This document shows positions 1-8,055 of a stretch of DNA of 64,000 nucleotides, in pieces. The stretch is from Cocleimonas flava (lineage in GTDB: Bacteria; Pseudomonadota; Gammaproteobacteria; Thiotrichales; Thiotrichaceae), in contig NZ_SMFQ01000003.1 in assembly GCF_004339015.1 (NCBI RefSeq), positions 558,001-622,000 on the forward strand, in the 5' to 3' direction. Position 1 is the stretch's first letter; every line of letters begins with the position of its first letter. Made by a program: the position numbers and the translations under genes. The notes under the pieces are model-generated. The model made no database searches and was not told where the DNA came from. It was given only the letters and a program-made list of their open reading frames with translations.

Positions 1-1
1 A

Positions 2-523
2 ATAGAAAGCCCCGGAATATTAAAACTAAGAGCATTAGCTGAAGACATTCCTCTTAAAGAAGGTGATTTAGAGGTGATACTAAAGTGGACAGCTCTTCAT
101 GGCTTAAGAAGTAAGCTCTTCCGAAAAAGCTCAGGTGTTGACTATCAAGCTGAGTTTAAGGAAAGACTTGAAATTGATTCATTATTTGCAAATTATTTTC
201 AGTACGCTTTTGTCTACAAGAGTCCTAAAGATAAATACTTCATTACTTCGGATCATCCTGTCATAGACTTTACAGTCCAAAATAAAATTAGCAGAATTTT
301 AGTTTGGTCACCAACTCTTGCCTTTGGTTTCTCTTCCATTGATGATTTTCCTATACACGAAGTAGAAACTACAGAAATAATAAACTCTATGATTTACAGT
401 TCATGCAATAATGAAATTTTTACTAATCAAAGTACTTTACCCATTGAAACATATGAAGCTCATATTAAAAAGTGGGAACTGGAATATGAATTTAAAGATA
501 GAAAGTTTAGTGTGAAATATTAG
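2..523 (+). CDS. DUF4238-like protein, 5' end outside the window
   Basis: The frame is open from base 2, so the gene starts upstream of the window; an internal GTG at 74 is not a convincing start. The visible C-terminal part of about 170 residues contains the segment FITSDHPV, which resembles the conserved core of the DUF4238 family; I know no established function for that family. No membrane segment or signal is visible. The gene is followed within 10 bp by an attC-like site, and the next gene has the same cassette-like spacing, so it is probably a mobile gene cassette. The family assignment rests on one motif and is moderate. Confidence 0.55.
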   Translation: MESPGILKLRALAEDIPLKEGDLEVILKWTALHGLRSKLFRKSSGVDYQAEFKERLEIDSLFANYFQYAFVYKSPKDKYFITSDHPVIDFTVQNKISRILVWSPTLAFGFSSIDDFPIHEVETTEIINSMIYSSCNNEIFTNQSTLPIETYEAHIKKWELEYEFKDRKFSVKY

Positions 524-529
524 ATATAT

Positions 530-581
530 ACCAAACAAATTGCTTCATCGGAAAAACTACTCGCTGAGTAAGGCGTTAGAC
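530..581 (+). other. attC-like recombination site (degenerate)
   Basis: The right end is GGCGTTAGAC, matching the attC core GTTRRRY (GTTAGAC at 575-581). The left end is ACCAAAC followed by AAATTGCTTCATCGG, and the right inner arm is CGCTGAGTAA, which pairs imperfectly with TTGCTTCA as in attC sites with extrahelical bases. The outer left core is mutated compared with the expected GTCTAAC. It lies just after one small gene and 19 bp before the next. Confidence 0.55.
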
Positions 582-599
582 TAATTCAGAGATTTAACA

Positions 600-1133
600 A
601 TGGGATATAATTTATACATCACTAGGAAAGAGAATCATTGGGATGAATCAGGCAGCAAGATTTCAAAGAAAGAATGGTTAGAATATGTCTCGAAAGATTC
701 AGAACTTATTATCGATAGTAAATCTAAAGACTATGTAATATTAAAGAATTCAGGCGACTCAGCACCTTGGTTGTTTTGGAGTGAAACTGGTGTCATTGAC
801 AGTAAAAACCCACCGCATTTCTTTATTGAAAAAATGATTTCCATAGCAACTGATATGGATGCAAAGGTTCAGGGAGATGATCTAGAAATTTATACCTCTA
901 TTCCAAATGGTTACAAGTTAATCACAGATGCGCAGCCACCAGTTATGATTGAATATCATAGAAAGGCTATGAACGGCAAAGTTGAATATACTGAGATACT
1001 AACTTCAAATAATAAACCTACAGCAACCCTGCAAAATAAAGAAAAGGCTTCAGTAAATACATTTTCACTACTGTTATTATTACTTGTTGTATTGGCTGTG
1101 GGTTATTTTGTTATAAGTCGATTAATTAAATGA
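600..1133 (+). CDS. Cassette-type hypothetical protein with C-terminal membrane anchor
   Basis: A 177-residue protein. The N-terminus (MGYNLYITRKENHW, then KKEWLEYV) matches a widespread conserved hypothetical family whose members start with MGYDLHITR-like sequences; I know no function for it. The last 25 residues form one hydrophobic helix ending in a short basic tail, so the soluble domain (about 1-145) is probably anchored to the inner membrane by its C-terminus. It starts 19 bp after an attC-like site and ends 8 bp before a GTCTAAC motif, which is the organisation of an integron cassette. No nearby Shine-Dalgarno sequence is clear. Confidence 0.6.
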   Translation: MGYNLYITRKENHWDESGSKISKKEWLEYVSKDSELIIDSKSKDYVILKNSGDSAPWLFWSETGVIDSKNPPHFFIEKMISIATDMDAKVQGDDLEIYTSIPNGYKLITDAQPPVMIEYHRKAMNGKVEYTEILTSNNKPTATLQNKEKASVNTFSLLLLLLVVLAVGYFVISRLIK

Positions 1134-1140
1134 GTCAAAA

Positions 1141-1225
1141 GTCTAACGAGTACATGCATTCAACCAACAAAAGCAAGGTTACTGCGTCACCCTACTATTT
1201 CATTCATCTGATGTAGGCGTCACGA
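1141..1225 (+). other. Possible decayed attC site
   Basis: GTCTAAC at 1141-1147 is the exact complement of the GTTAGAC core of the preceding attC-like site. GTACAT just inside it could pair with ATGTA at 1211-1215 next to GGCGTCAC. The right core is not a good GTTRRRY, so this is a decayed candidate only. Confidence 0.3.
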
Positions 1226-1266
1226 ATCAAACCGAGGTTAAACAGTTGTTTTCATTAAATAGATCC

Positions 1267-1586
1267 ATGATGTATTCCTTTGTTGACTCAATCTGGTTTG
1301 CTTTTATGGTTTTTAATCCGATTATGTCTCTGGTTATACTTTTTAATACTGTAAAAATCACAACAACATTTAATAAACTGATGCTGTTATCTACCCAGGT
1401 GGGTTCTGGTTAATCGTTATAGCCGTATTAGTGATGTCATTATTATCTGTTTATTTTGTTTATCTGAGTAAAACTATAACGACTAAACTTGGTATATTGT
1501 TTTTTTCAACGATTGCGCCATTATTTATGCTGTGCTTTGGCTTATATCAAATGTATGAAAATATAGGTTGGGGTTTTGTTACTTAA
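1267..1586 (+). pseudogene. Frameshifted small membrane protein
   Basis: From ATG 1267 the frame reads about 48 residues of hydrophobic sequence and stops at 1411. From the glycine-phenylalanine-tryptophan stretch just before that stop, another frame continues with about 60 strongly hydrophobic residues (starting FWLIVIAVLVMSLLSVYF) to a stop at 1584. Joined, the two halves read as one protein of about 105 residues with three or four membrane helices. This indicates a one- or two-base indel near 1400. It could also be a programmed frameshift, but I see no slippery heptamer. Family not recognised. Confidence 0.5.
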
Positions 1587-1682
1587 ACTGTCTGCTGCAA
1601 AAAACATTAAATTTTTCATCTAATATAAATATGTATAACAATTTTTTGCAACGGTAAACCACTAACTAGAATCGTATACATT

Positions 1683-2309
1683 ATGAATATCGAGATATGG
1701 ATAACATTCGTCGCCTCATCCGTTATATTACTAATCATACCTGGGCCTACGATTCTCACAGTAATAAGTTATTCTATTTCTCACGGGTATAAGGCCAAGA
1801 TACCATTAATTTTAGCGGTAGCACTTGGCGATTCCACAGCACTTGCTCTTTCTTTACTCGGTTTGGGGGCTCTGTTAACTGAATCTGCTTTTTGGTTTCA
1901 GACCGTAAAATGGGCTGGTGGACTGTATTTAATATATTTAGGGTTTAAACTCTTTATGTCTGGAGTTAGCCCACTAACTATAAGTAAAGGCAAAAAAGAA
2001 ATCACAAGCTCGCAATTGTTTGTAAATACTTATTTGGTTACAGCTTTAAACCCTAAGGGCATTATTTTCTTCGTCGCATTTTTACCCCAGTTTATAAATA
2101 CGAATACTGAGGTGACCACCCAACTTTGGATACTTGCAATTACATTTGTTGCATTGGCCATACTCAATGCCACTTTATACGCAGTATTTGCTGGTAAAGC
2201 TCAAAAGCTTTTGTCGTCGCCAAAAACACAACGTATATTTAATATCTGTGGTGGGTCTCTGCTTACTACCGCTGGTTTATGGGCATTATCAGTCAAACAG
2301 TCACAATAA
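1683..2309 (+). CDS. LysE/RhtB family amino acid exporter
   Basis: A 208-residue inner membrane protein with about six hydrophobic helices. The N-terminal segment ends in the family signature IPGPTILTVISYSISHG, and the middle contains the conserved stretch TALNPKGIIFFVAFLPQF. LysE/RhtB proteins export amino acids or derivatives such as homoserine, threonine or lysine; the substrate here cannot be told. Length is normal for the family. It converges with the dipeptidase gene. The start is the first ATG in frame, with only a weak ribosome binding site. Confidence 0.88.
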   Translation: MNIEIWITFVASSVILLIIPGPTILTVISYSISHGYKAKIPLILAVALGDSTALALSLLGLGALLTESAFWFQTVKWAGGLYLIYLGFKLFMSGVSPLTISKGKKEITSSQLFVNTYLVTALNPKGIIFFVAFLPQFINTNTEVTTQLWILAITFVALAILNATLYAVFAGKAQKLLSSPKTQRIFNICGGSLLTTAGLWALSVKQSQ

Positions 2310-2434
2310 AGCTTACACGCATTTAAGGCTTTATCTTTTTGGAATTGCAAGCTTTGCGCTACACTTCTCACTTAAGCATAATTGATAGTCAAATTTCTCA
2401 AATAGAATATCAACATTAAGCACTTAGGCTGTTT

Positions 2435-3412
2435 TTATTCACCCCATACTTTTTTTAGCAAAGTTAGCCAATTCTCGCCCATGATCTTTCGAACCTGTCT
2501 CTCTGAGAAGCCTTTTGTTAATAATGCCTCTGTGAGGTTTGGAAATTCGCCAACTGTGCGTATTCCTTTAGGGTTTATAATTTCTCCGAAACGTGTAAGG
2601 CGTCGTGCATAGCCTTTATCATGAGTCAGATATTCGAAGAAACTCTGATCCTGATCCTGTGTAAAATCAGTACCGATACCGATATTATCTTCACCTACAA
2701 TATTGTATATATAATCTATTGCTTCTACATAGTCCTCAATAGTCGAGGAAATACCATTCTTGAGGAAAGGAGTAAACATGGTTACGCCAACAAATCCTCC
2801 ATGATCTGCAATAAACTTTAGTTCTTGATCAGATTTATTACGTGGATGTTCTTTTAAACCATTTGGTAAACAATGCGAATATGCGACAGGTTGCTTTGAT
2901 TCAAGAATAACTTCTTCTGAAGTCTTTGAGCCAACATGTGATAAATCACATAGCACACCAACACGATTCATTTCGGCAACGATTTCTCGACCGAAATCAG
3001 ACAAGCCTCCATCTCTCTCATAACAGCCTGTTCCAACCAAATTTTGAGTGTTGTAACACATCTGCACAATACCAACTCCAAGGTCTTTGAATATTTGCAC
3101 ATAACCTATTTGATCTTCATAAGCATAGGTATTCTGGAATCCCATGATGACACCAGTTTTTCCCTCACGCTTTGCACGATGAATATCTTCAGTGGTGTGT
3201 ACTTTTATCATCAAATCACTGTTTGTTTCTATTAATTGATTCATTTCAACAACATTATTAATCGTATTTTGAAAATTTTCCCAAAACGAAACTGTACAGT
3301 TAGCTGCCGTTAACCCCCCTTTTGCCATATCTTCAAAAAGTTTTCGGCTCCATTTTGCACATAGCAGGCCATCTATTACAATTGAGTCTTTGTGTAAATC
3401 CACTGGTTTCAT
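2435..3412 (-). CDS. Membrane dipeptidase family protein (peptidase M19), atypical metal site
   Basis: About 325 residues from the start at 3412, which has AAGGAAAAG just upstream; a longer frame to 3496 adds an implausible N-terminus. The TIM-barrel M19 features are clear: DLSHVG (His159) and AYSH (His180) correspond to two zinc-binding histidines of renal dipeptidase. The usual N-terminal HxD is replaced by DGLLC (residues 14-18) and the bridging glutamate by Gln93 in GFQNT, as in a subgroup of M19 proteins. The metal site and reaction may therefore differ from classical dipeptide hydrolysis. It follows the TRAP transporter genes on the same strand, so its substrate or product may be what that transporter imports. 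Confidence 0.82.
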   Translation of the reverse strand: MKPVDLHKDSIVIDGLLCAKWSRKLFEDMAKGGLTAANCTVSFWENFQNTINNVVEMNQLIETNSDLMIKVHTTEDIHRAKREGKTGVIMGFQNTYAYEDQIGYVQIFKDLGVGIVQMCYNTQNLVGTGCYERDGGLSDFGREIVAEMNRVGVLCDLSHVGSKTSEEVILESKQPVAYSHCLPNGLKEHPRNKSDQELKFIADHGGFVGVTMFTPFLKNGISSTIEDYVEAIDYIYNIVGEDNIGIGTDFTQDQDQSFFEYLTHDKGYARRLTRFGEIINPKGIRTVGEFPNLTEALLTKGFSERQVRKIMGENWLTLLKKVWGE

Positions 3413-3633
3413 ACATCTTTTCCTTTTGGTTCTTAATCCGTTCATGAGAAGGATCTTTGTTCTGTAATAACTTGATACAATTAACAATTGCAGCACGATA
3501 TAAAATATAAATATTCTTTTCTTAGTAACTCACTCCTGTCTCAATATCTAAGGGAGTTATCTATCAGTCAGTTAAATAATTTGATATTAGGATTGGCTCA
3601 TGGCTTATATTGGATAACAAAATAGACGGTTTG

Positions 3634-4926
3634 CTATGAAAATAGAGCATTAGGTAACCAAAGAACTATGGAGGGAAATACTGTTAATAATGCTACTGCC
3701 ATCAATAGAATCAACCAGTAAGGTAAAGACGCTTTAGCAGCTTGTGCAACATTAACTTCATCTTTAGTAATAGCACTTAGTACGAATAGATTAAGACCTA
3801 CTGGTGGAGTAATCATCCCTACTTCCATTAATAACGTAACGATTATTCCAAACCAAACTGGGTCAAACCCCAAGCTTGTAACCATTGGGAATGTTATGGG
3901 AAGTGTCATTAGTAATAGTGAGATTCCATCAAAGAAGCAACCTAGAATGAGGTAAACAAGAACCACCATCACTAATACGCCATAACGATTAAATCCTAGT
4001 TCATTGATAATTTCGACAGCTTCTCGTGGTAATCCTAATAGGCTTACGGCTTGCGAAAGAATAGAGGTTCCGACTAAAATGAGAGCAATTGTCCCAAACA
4101 TAAAAGATGCACGGTTAAATGCTTGCCACAACTTTTTTGTAGTTAGGTCTCCCCAAAAAAAACCAATCACGATTGCAGCAGCTACACCTAATGCCGCTGC
4201 TTCTGTCGGTGTTGCGATACCCATATAAATGGTACCCAGCACGAAAAATATTAATATTGGAAGTGGCCATACTTGCATAAGACCTAATCCAACCTCTTTC
4301 CAACTAAATGGTTCTGTTGCTGGAGGGGCAATCTGGTTTCCTAAACGCGCCCTGATAAATATCCAGGTAGAAAAACCAATAGCTATAATTACCCCAGGAA
4401 TCAAACCTGCCATAAATAATTTGCCGATAGAGACACTTTGCGTTGCTCCATAAATTAGAAGAGCAAGGCTTGGGGGAATTAATAATCCAAGAGTACCTCC
4501 TGCAGCCAATGTTCCCACCACCATACTAGGTGAATAGCCACGTTCTTTAAGCTCGGGGTAACTAACAGAACCAATTGCGGCTGCTGTCGCAGTACTTGAA
4601 CCACTAACTGCTCCAAAGAGAGTACAGACAGCAATATTAGTATGTAATAACTGACCTGGAACCCGGCGAAACAAAGGTGTTAAACCATTATAGACTCTGG
4701 CTGATACACCACTAGCTAGTAAAATATCACCGAGGATTATAAATAGAGGAACTGCACTTAAAGTGAACTCTGTGAGTAGATTCCATGAAGAATTAATCGC
4801 TAAGGATGACGCTCCATTGGCCTGAAAGTGAAGTAGTATAAAACCAGTTAGACCTAAAGCTGCTGCTAGAATAGCGCCACTGCTTAGGAGAACTGCTAAA
4901 CTTGAACTTAAAATAAACCAACTCAT
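3634..4926 (-). CDS. dctM: TRAP transporter large permease, DctM-like
   Basis: A 430-residue protein with about 12 hydrophobic segments and typical DctM stretches: ALFGAVSGSSTATAAAIGSV (about 105-125), PELKERGYSPSMVVGTLAAGGTLG and IPPSLALLIYG. It is the channel subunit that uses the sodium gradient to move the ligand handed over by DctP. Its ATG overlaps the dctQ stop by 4 bp, implying translational coupling. Length is standard. It lies 221 bp upstream of the dipeptidase gene on the same strand. Confidence 0.95.
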   Translation of the reverse strand: MSWFILSSSLAVLLSSGAILAAALGLTGFILLHFQANGASSLAINSSWNLLTEFTLSAVPLFIILGDILLASGVSARVYNGLTPLFRRVPGQLLHTNIAVCTLFGAVSGSSTATAAAIGSVSYPELKERGYSPSMVVGTLAAGGTLGLLIPPSLALLIYGATQSVSIGKLFMAGLIPGVIIAIGFSTWIFIRARLGNQIAPPATEPFSWKEVGLGLMQVWPLPILIFFVLGTIYMGIATPTEAAALGVAAAIVIGFFWGDLTTKKLWQAFNRASFMFGTIALILVGTSILSQAVSLLGLPREAVEIINELGFNRYGVLVMVVLVYLILGCFFDGISLLLMTLPITFPMVTSLGFDPVWFGIIVTLLMEVGMITPPVGLNLFVLSAITKDEVNVAQAAKASLPYWLILLMAVALLTVFPSIVLWLPNALFS

Positions 4927-5423
4927 TGTTTTATTTCCTTCATAGTGTTGTTAAATAAATGTTTGAAGAGTTTATTTATTTCAACAATGACACAGAGAAT
5001 CATCGATAAAGGCATTAAAGCCATCCAAGGCCAAAGTAATATGCCGCTAACATCAGTTCTAGAGTTTATTTGTTTCGAAAACCCCATATATTTCCAAGCT
5101 TGGTAAGTAAACACGACTGCAAATGTTATAAAGACCAGCATTCCAAAATAGGCACATATTTTTTGAAGAAAAGAGGGCATTCTTTTTATGAGTAGATCAA
5201 GACTGATATGCCCTGATTCATTTAATATATGTGGAAATGTTGTAAAGGCCATTGTTAAAAAGAGAAGGCCTGCAAGTTCATCCGAAAATGAAATGGGTTG
5301 TCCTAAAACATATCGTAACAAAGTACTTACAAGTACTAATAAGGCCATAACAGCACCTGAAAATACTCCAATCTTAAAGAAGCTCTTCGCGGTGAAATCT
5401 ATAGCTCTGGAAAGTTTTAACAT
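4923..5423 (-). CDS. dctQ: TRAP transporter small permease, DctQ-like
   Basis: A 166-residue protein with four membrane helices and the DctQ features RYVLGQPISFSDELAGLLFLTMAF and SGHISLDLLIKRMP. DctQ forms the membrane complex with DctM. Its stop overlaps the start of dctM. The upstream gap to dctP holds a stable stem-loop, which in TRAP operons often lets the binding protein be made in excess. Confidence 0.94.
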   Translation of the reverse strand: MLKLSRAIDFTAKSFFKIGVFSGAVMALLVLVSTLLRYVLGQPISFSDELAGLLFLTMAFTTFPHILNESGHISLDLLIKRMPSFLQKICAYFGMLVFITFAVVFTYQAWKYMGFSKQINSRTDVSGILLWPWMALMPLSMILCVIVEINKLFKHLFNNTMKEIKQ

Positions 5424-5501
5424 TAAACTTCTCCTTTAATAATTTTTATTACAGGACGTATTAATCATTATCGTCATGACATAAATAAAATAATCGTAAT
5501 T

Positions 5502-5532
5502 ATTGGCTCTGATATAAAATATCAAAGCCAAT
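5502..5532 (-). terminator. Stem-loop between dctP and dctQ
   Basis: ATTGGCTcTGATAT and ATATCAaAGCCAAT form a 14-position inverted repeat with one mismatch around an AAA loop, 12 bp after the dctP stop on the minus strand. No long T-run follows. It may be a partial terminator or an mRNA-stabilising hairpin that raises DctP over DctQM. Confidence 0.6.
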
Positions 5533-5543
5533 AAAGCCCTCAT

Positions 5544-6557
5544 CTATTTCGTCAAACTAGACACTGTTTTGTAATACCCCAATCCTTCTTGGCCAGACTT
5601 TTCAGCCATTTCCTTCCATGCCTTACTGGATGCTTCAACAAAACTTTTTATATCGTTTTCACCAAACTTTGGAAGTATTGTTATGCCAAGAGTAATACGT
5701 TCTTCTCGCGCTTTATTTTCTCGTTCATCATCAACAGCTAATTTTTGAGTCTCATTCCACACTTGGTTTCCCGCTTCAGAAAGAGCATTTTGTTGTTTTT
5801 CATTTAGAGAATCCCAAGTTTTTTTACTTACACCGAACATCCAAGGAGATGCAGCCCATGGATGAAGATAAGCTTCATACTTTGTGACTTCTTGAAGTGA
5901 TACCGTTTTAGCAACTGTTGATAGATAATATGCACAATCTACAACACCAGTTTGAAGAGCTAGATACATATCGTTTTGAGGGATTACTTGGGCTGATATA
6001 CCTAAATTTTTGAATGTATCAACTAGATGTCCGGACCATACTCTTACCTTTTTGTTCTTGAGGTCTTTAAGAGTATTTATTGGTTCTTTGCAATGCATTC
6101 CCACATCAAATACAGGTGCGACAACTCCACCTACTGTTTTGATATCCCATTTTGCATAAGCTTTTTGATAGATATCACGTAACGTCGGAAGCACTTTTAA
6201 ATGCTGACTACTCTCTGTGATTGCACCTTGCGCATAAACAGAAGCTAGGGCTGGAGCATCACGTTTATAATATTCTCCATACATTAAACCTATATCCACA
6301 ATACCGGCTTGAAGCGTACGAAGCATATCGGCCTCTTTAAGACCTAGTGAACCTGCATGATAGACATCTACTTTAAGAGTGCCTCCTGACTTTTCTTTAA
6401 CCAGTTCAGAGAAATGCTCTATATGTGCTGCTTCAGGACGCGACTGAGCTAATCCACTATGAAACTTTAAAGTTTTTATTTCTTCTGCTTTGGCACTAAA
6501 TAAGCTCCCTAAACTACATGCGGTTATTATTGCTACTACGATTGATTTTTTAAACAT
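5544..6557 (-). CDS. dctP: TRAP transporter periplasmic substrate-binding protein, DctP family
   Basis: A 337-residue protein with a signal peptide (MFKKSIVVAIITACSLG, cleavage near SAKAEE). The DctP fold is shown by LKFHSGLAQSRPEAAHIEHF, the segment KNKKVRVWSG, whose arginine usually binds the substrate carboxylate, and the following LGISAQVIPQNDMYLALQTGVVD. It captures an organic acid or amino-acid-like ligand in the periplasm. It is preceded on the same strand by a TetR gene, with a 212 bp gap. Confidence 0.94.
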   Translation of the reverse strand: MFKKSIVVAIITACSLGSLFSAKAEEIKTLKFHSGLAQSRPEAAHIEHFSELVKEKSGGTLKVDVYHAGSLGLKEADMLRTLQAGIVDIGLMYGEYYKRDAPALASVYAQGAITESSQHLKVLPTLRDIYQKAYAKWDIKTVGGVVAPVFDVGMHCKEPINTLKDLKNKKVRVWSGHLVDTFKNLGISAQVIPQNDMYLALQTGVVDCAYYLSTVAKTVSLQEVTKYEAYLHPWAASPWMFGVSKKTWDSLNEKQQNALSEAGNQVWNETQKLAVDDERENKAREERITLGITILPKFGENDIKSFVEASSKAWKEMAEKSGQEGLGYYKTVSSLTK

Positions 6558-6679
6558 ATTCGTTCTCCAGTATCATTGACTTAAGGATTTCTAATGGTTT
6601 TTAAAAAACTGTCACTCTCATTTATGGTTTGAGTGCAGATGTTCTCCTCGATACGTGCCTTTTATATTGGCATATACAT

Positions 6680-6724
6680 AGTGCTCATGACCTTCCTTTA
6701 GAGTGCTCATGAGGTCATTTTTTA
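6680..6724. repeat. Direct repeat and hairpin in the TetR-dctP gap
   Basis: AGTGCTCATGA occurs at 6680-6690 and again at 6702-6712. ATGACCT at 6687 can also pair with AGGTCAT at 6712, and a T-run follows on the plus strand. On the minus strand this is the leader of dctP, so it could be an operator pair or attenuator. Confidence 0.35.
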
Positions 6725-6757
6725 TAGCTGGTTTTTCATGATTTTTTAAACATAGAA

Positions 6758-6775
6758 ACTTAACAATTGTTAAGT
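6758..6775. promoter_or_regulatory. 18 bp perfect palindrome over the TetR stop codon
   Basis: ACTTAACAATTGTTAAGT is perfectly self-complementary and includes the TetR stop codon. It could be a weak terminator stem or a second operator controlling dctP. It differs in sequence from the operator-like palindrome upstream of tetR. Confidence 0.35.
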
Positions 6776-7402
6776 AATACCCTCCTTCCTGATTAGGAAT
6801 GATGAAAGAATTTGTTTCCAGGTATCTAAAAGTTCTGCGTAATATTCGGGGTCATCACGTAATACTGACTGCAAGGCCATTCCACGTAATAAGCATAAAG
6901 TCATATTTAGCAAAGTTTCTACACGAGCTGGGGAGGTTTCAGTAACCTCATATAAACGATTCCAAATATCATCAAGTCTTTGATGAAGTGTTTTAATCAA
7001 AGGGATCAATCTATCTGTAAGGTCTGGGTCAGTACGTGAAGCAGTGATTAACTCTAATGACGCGAAGAAGAAACGACCATGAAAAAATTTATCTAATGTG
7101 GCATGTAGAAAGTTGTTTACATCGCCTCCTGACTTTTTAAGTTCTATCGATAAAACTTCAATCTCATCTATAAATTCCAAGAAAAGATATTCTGTAGCAG
7201 CCGTGATTAAACCCATTTTGTTGCGATAATGATGAACTTGTGCTCCTCGTGAAACGCCAGCTCTTTTGACTACTTCAACTGTTGTGGTATGCATATAACC
7301 GCATTCAATGAGGCAGTCTATAGTTGCCTCTAATAATAGAGTCTGGGTTTCAGAGCTACGTTGAACTTGTGTTCTTTTAATATCATTCATCTTTTTATCC
7401 AT
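6770..7402 (-). CDS. TetR/AcrR family transcriptional regulator
   Basis: A 210-residue protein. The N-terminal helix-turn-helix is clear: ATIDCLIECGYMHTTTVEVVKRAGVSRGAQVHHYRNKMGLITAA (about 25-70). The C-terminal domain, from about residue 85, is the ligand-binding part and is not conserved enough to name a ligand. An alternative start is Met5 at 7390. A perfect palindrome 29 bp upstream is a good autoregulatory operator. It lies first in a minus-strand series TetR, DctP, DctQ, DctM, dipeptidase, so it is the likely local repressor. Confidence 0.92.
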   Translation of the reverse strand: MDKKMNDIKRTQVQRSSETQTLLLEATIDCLIECGYMHTTTVEVVKRAGVSRGAQVHHYRNKMGLITAATEYLFLEFIDEIEVLSIELKKSGGDVNNFLHATLDKFFHGRFFFASLELITASRTDPDLTDRLIPLIKTLHQRLDDIWNRLYEVTETSPARVETLLNMTLCLLRGMALQSVLRDDPEYYAELLDTWKQILSSFLIRKEGIT

Positions 7403-7430
7403 GGTTACTTAATTATGATTATTAAAAATA

Positions 7431-7452
7431 AAACATACAGTCCAGTATGTTT
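7431..7452. promoter_or_regulatory. Putative TetR operator
   Basis: AAACATAC and GTATGTTT form a perfect 8 bp inverted repeat around a 6 bp spacer, 29 bp upstream of the tetR start. The ACATAC/GTATGT half-sites resemble known AcrR-type operators. Confidence 0.65.
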
Positions 7453-7584
7453 GTTTTATTTTTAATGTCAAGTCAGAATATAATTAAAAAAAAATAATTA
7501 CATCAATGATGTTTTTCAGAGAGTTTTTTTGGTTGTATAGAGAATTTCGTAAAAGATATTTTCTCTTGAGATAAAATAAATAGC

Positions 7585-7955
7585 ATGAGCACACCAAAAA
7601 TCAGTAGCCAAATTACGTGGGTTTACACAGACAACCTAGAATAGACTTGCAAATTATACGCCGTAGATATCGGACTTGAACTCGAAATAGATGAAGGTTT
7701 AGCACGAATATTTACAGTGACATCCTCCGCTAGAATTGGCGTTTGTACCGCCTTCGACGACAATCGAGTGGCGAACCTAAGAGCAGTCTTATTACATTTG
7801 TCAGCGTTGATATTGCTGACTGGTACGAACGTCTATTAGATCGTGGCGTGACAATTATTGATGCTCCGCATGTACTCGAAGCTTTCAATATTTACACGCT
7901 ATTTGTTGCTGATCCAAATGGTTATATGATTGAATTCCAGAAGTTTTTAGATTGA
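7585..7955 (+). pseudogene. Broken VOC (glyoxalase/bleomycin resistance-like) protein
   Basis: The frame from ATG 7585 begins as a VOC domain (QITWVYTDNLE) but meets a TAG after 19 codons. It then continues with DIGLELEIDEGLARIF and must shift frame near 7770 to join VSVDIADWYERLLDRGV and FVADPNGYMIEFQKF, the typical VOC C-terminus, ending at 7955. One nonsense mutation and one frameshift are therefore visible. The gene lies next to the tetR operator in divergent orientation, so it may once have been controlled by that repressor. Confidence 0.75.
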
Positions 7956-8055
7956 CGAATACCTTGGTTTATAAACAACTATTTTTATCGAACAACCAAA
8001 CTTTTTAAGCCAGAAAGTACTACTAGTACAATGACATATTGAAAGGAGAAAAATT

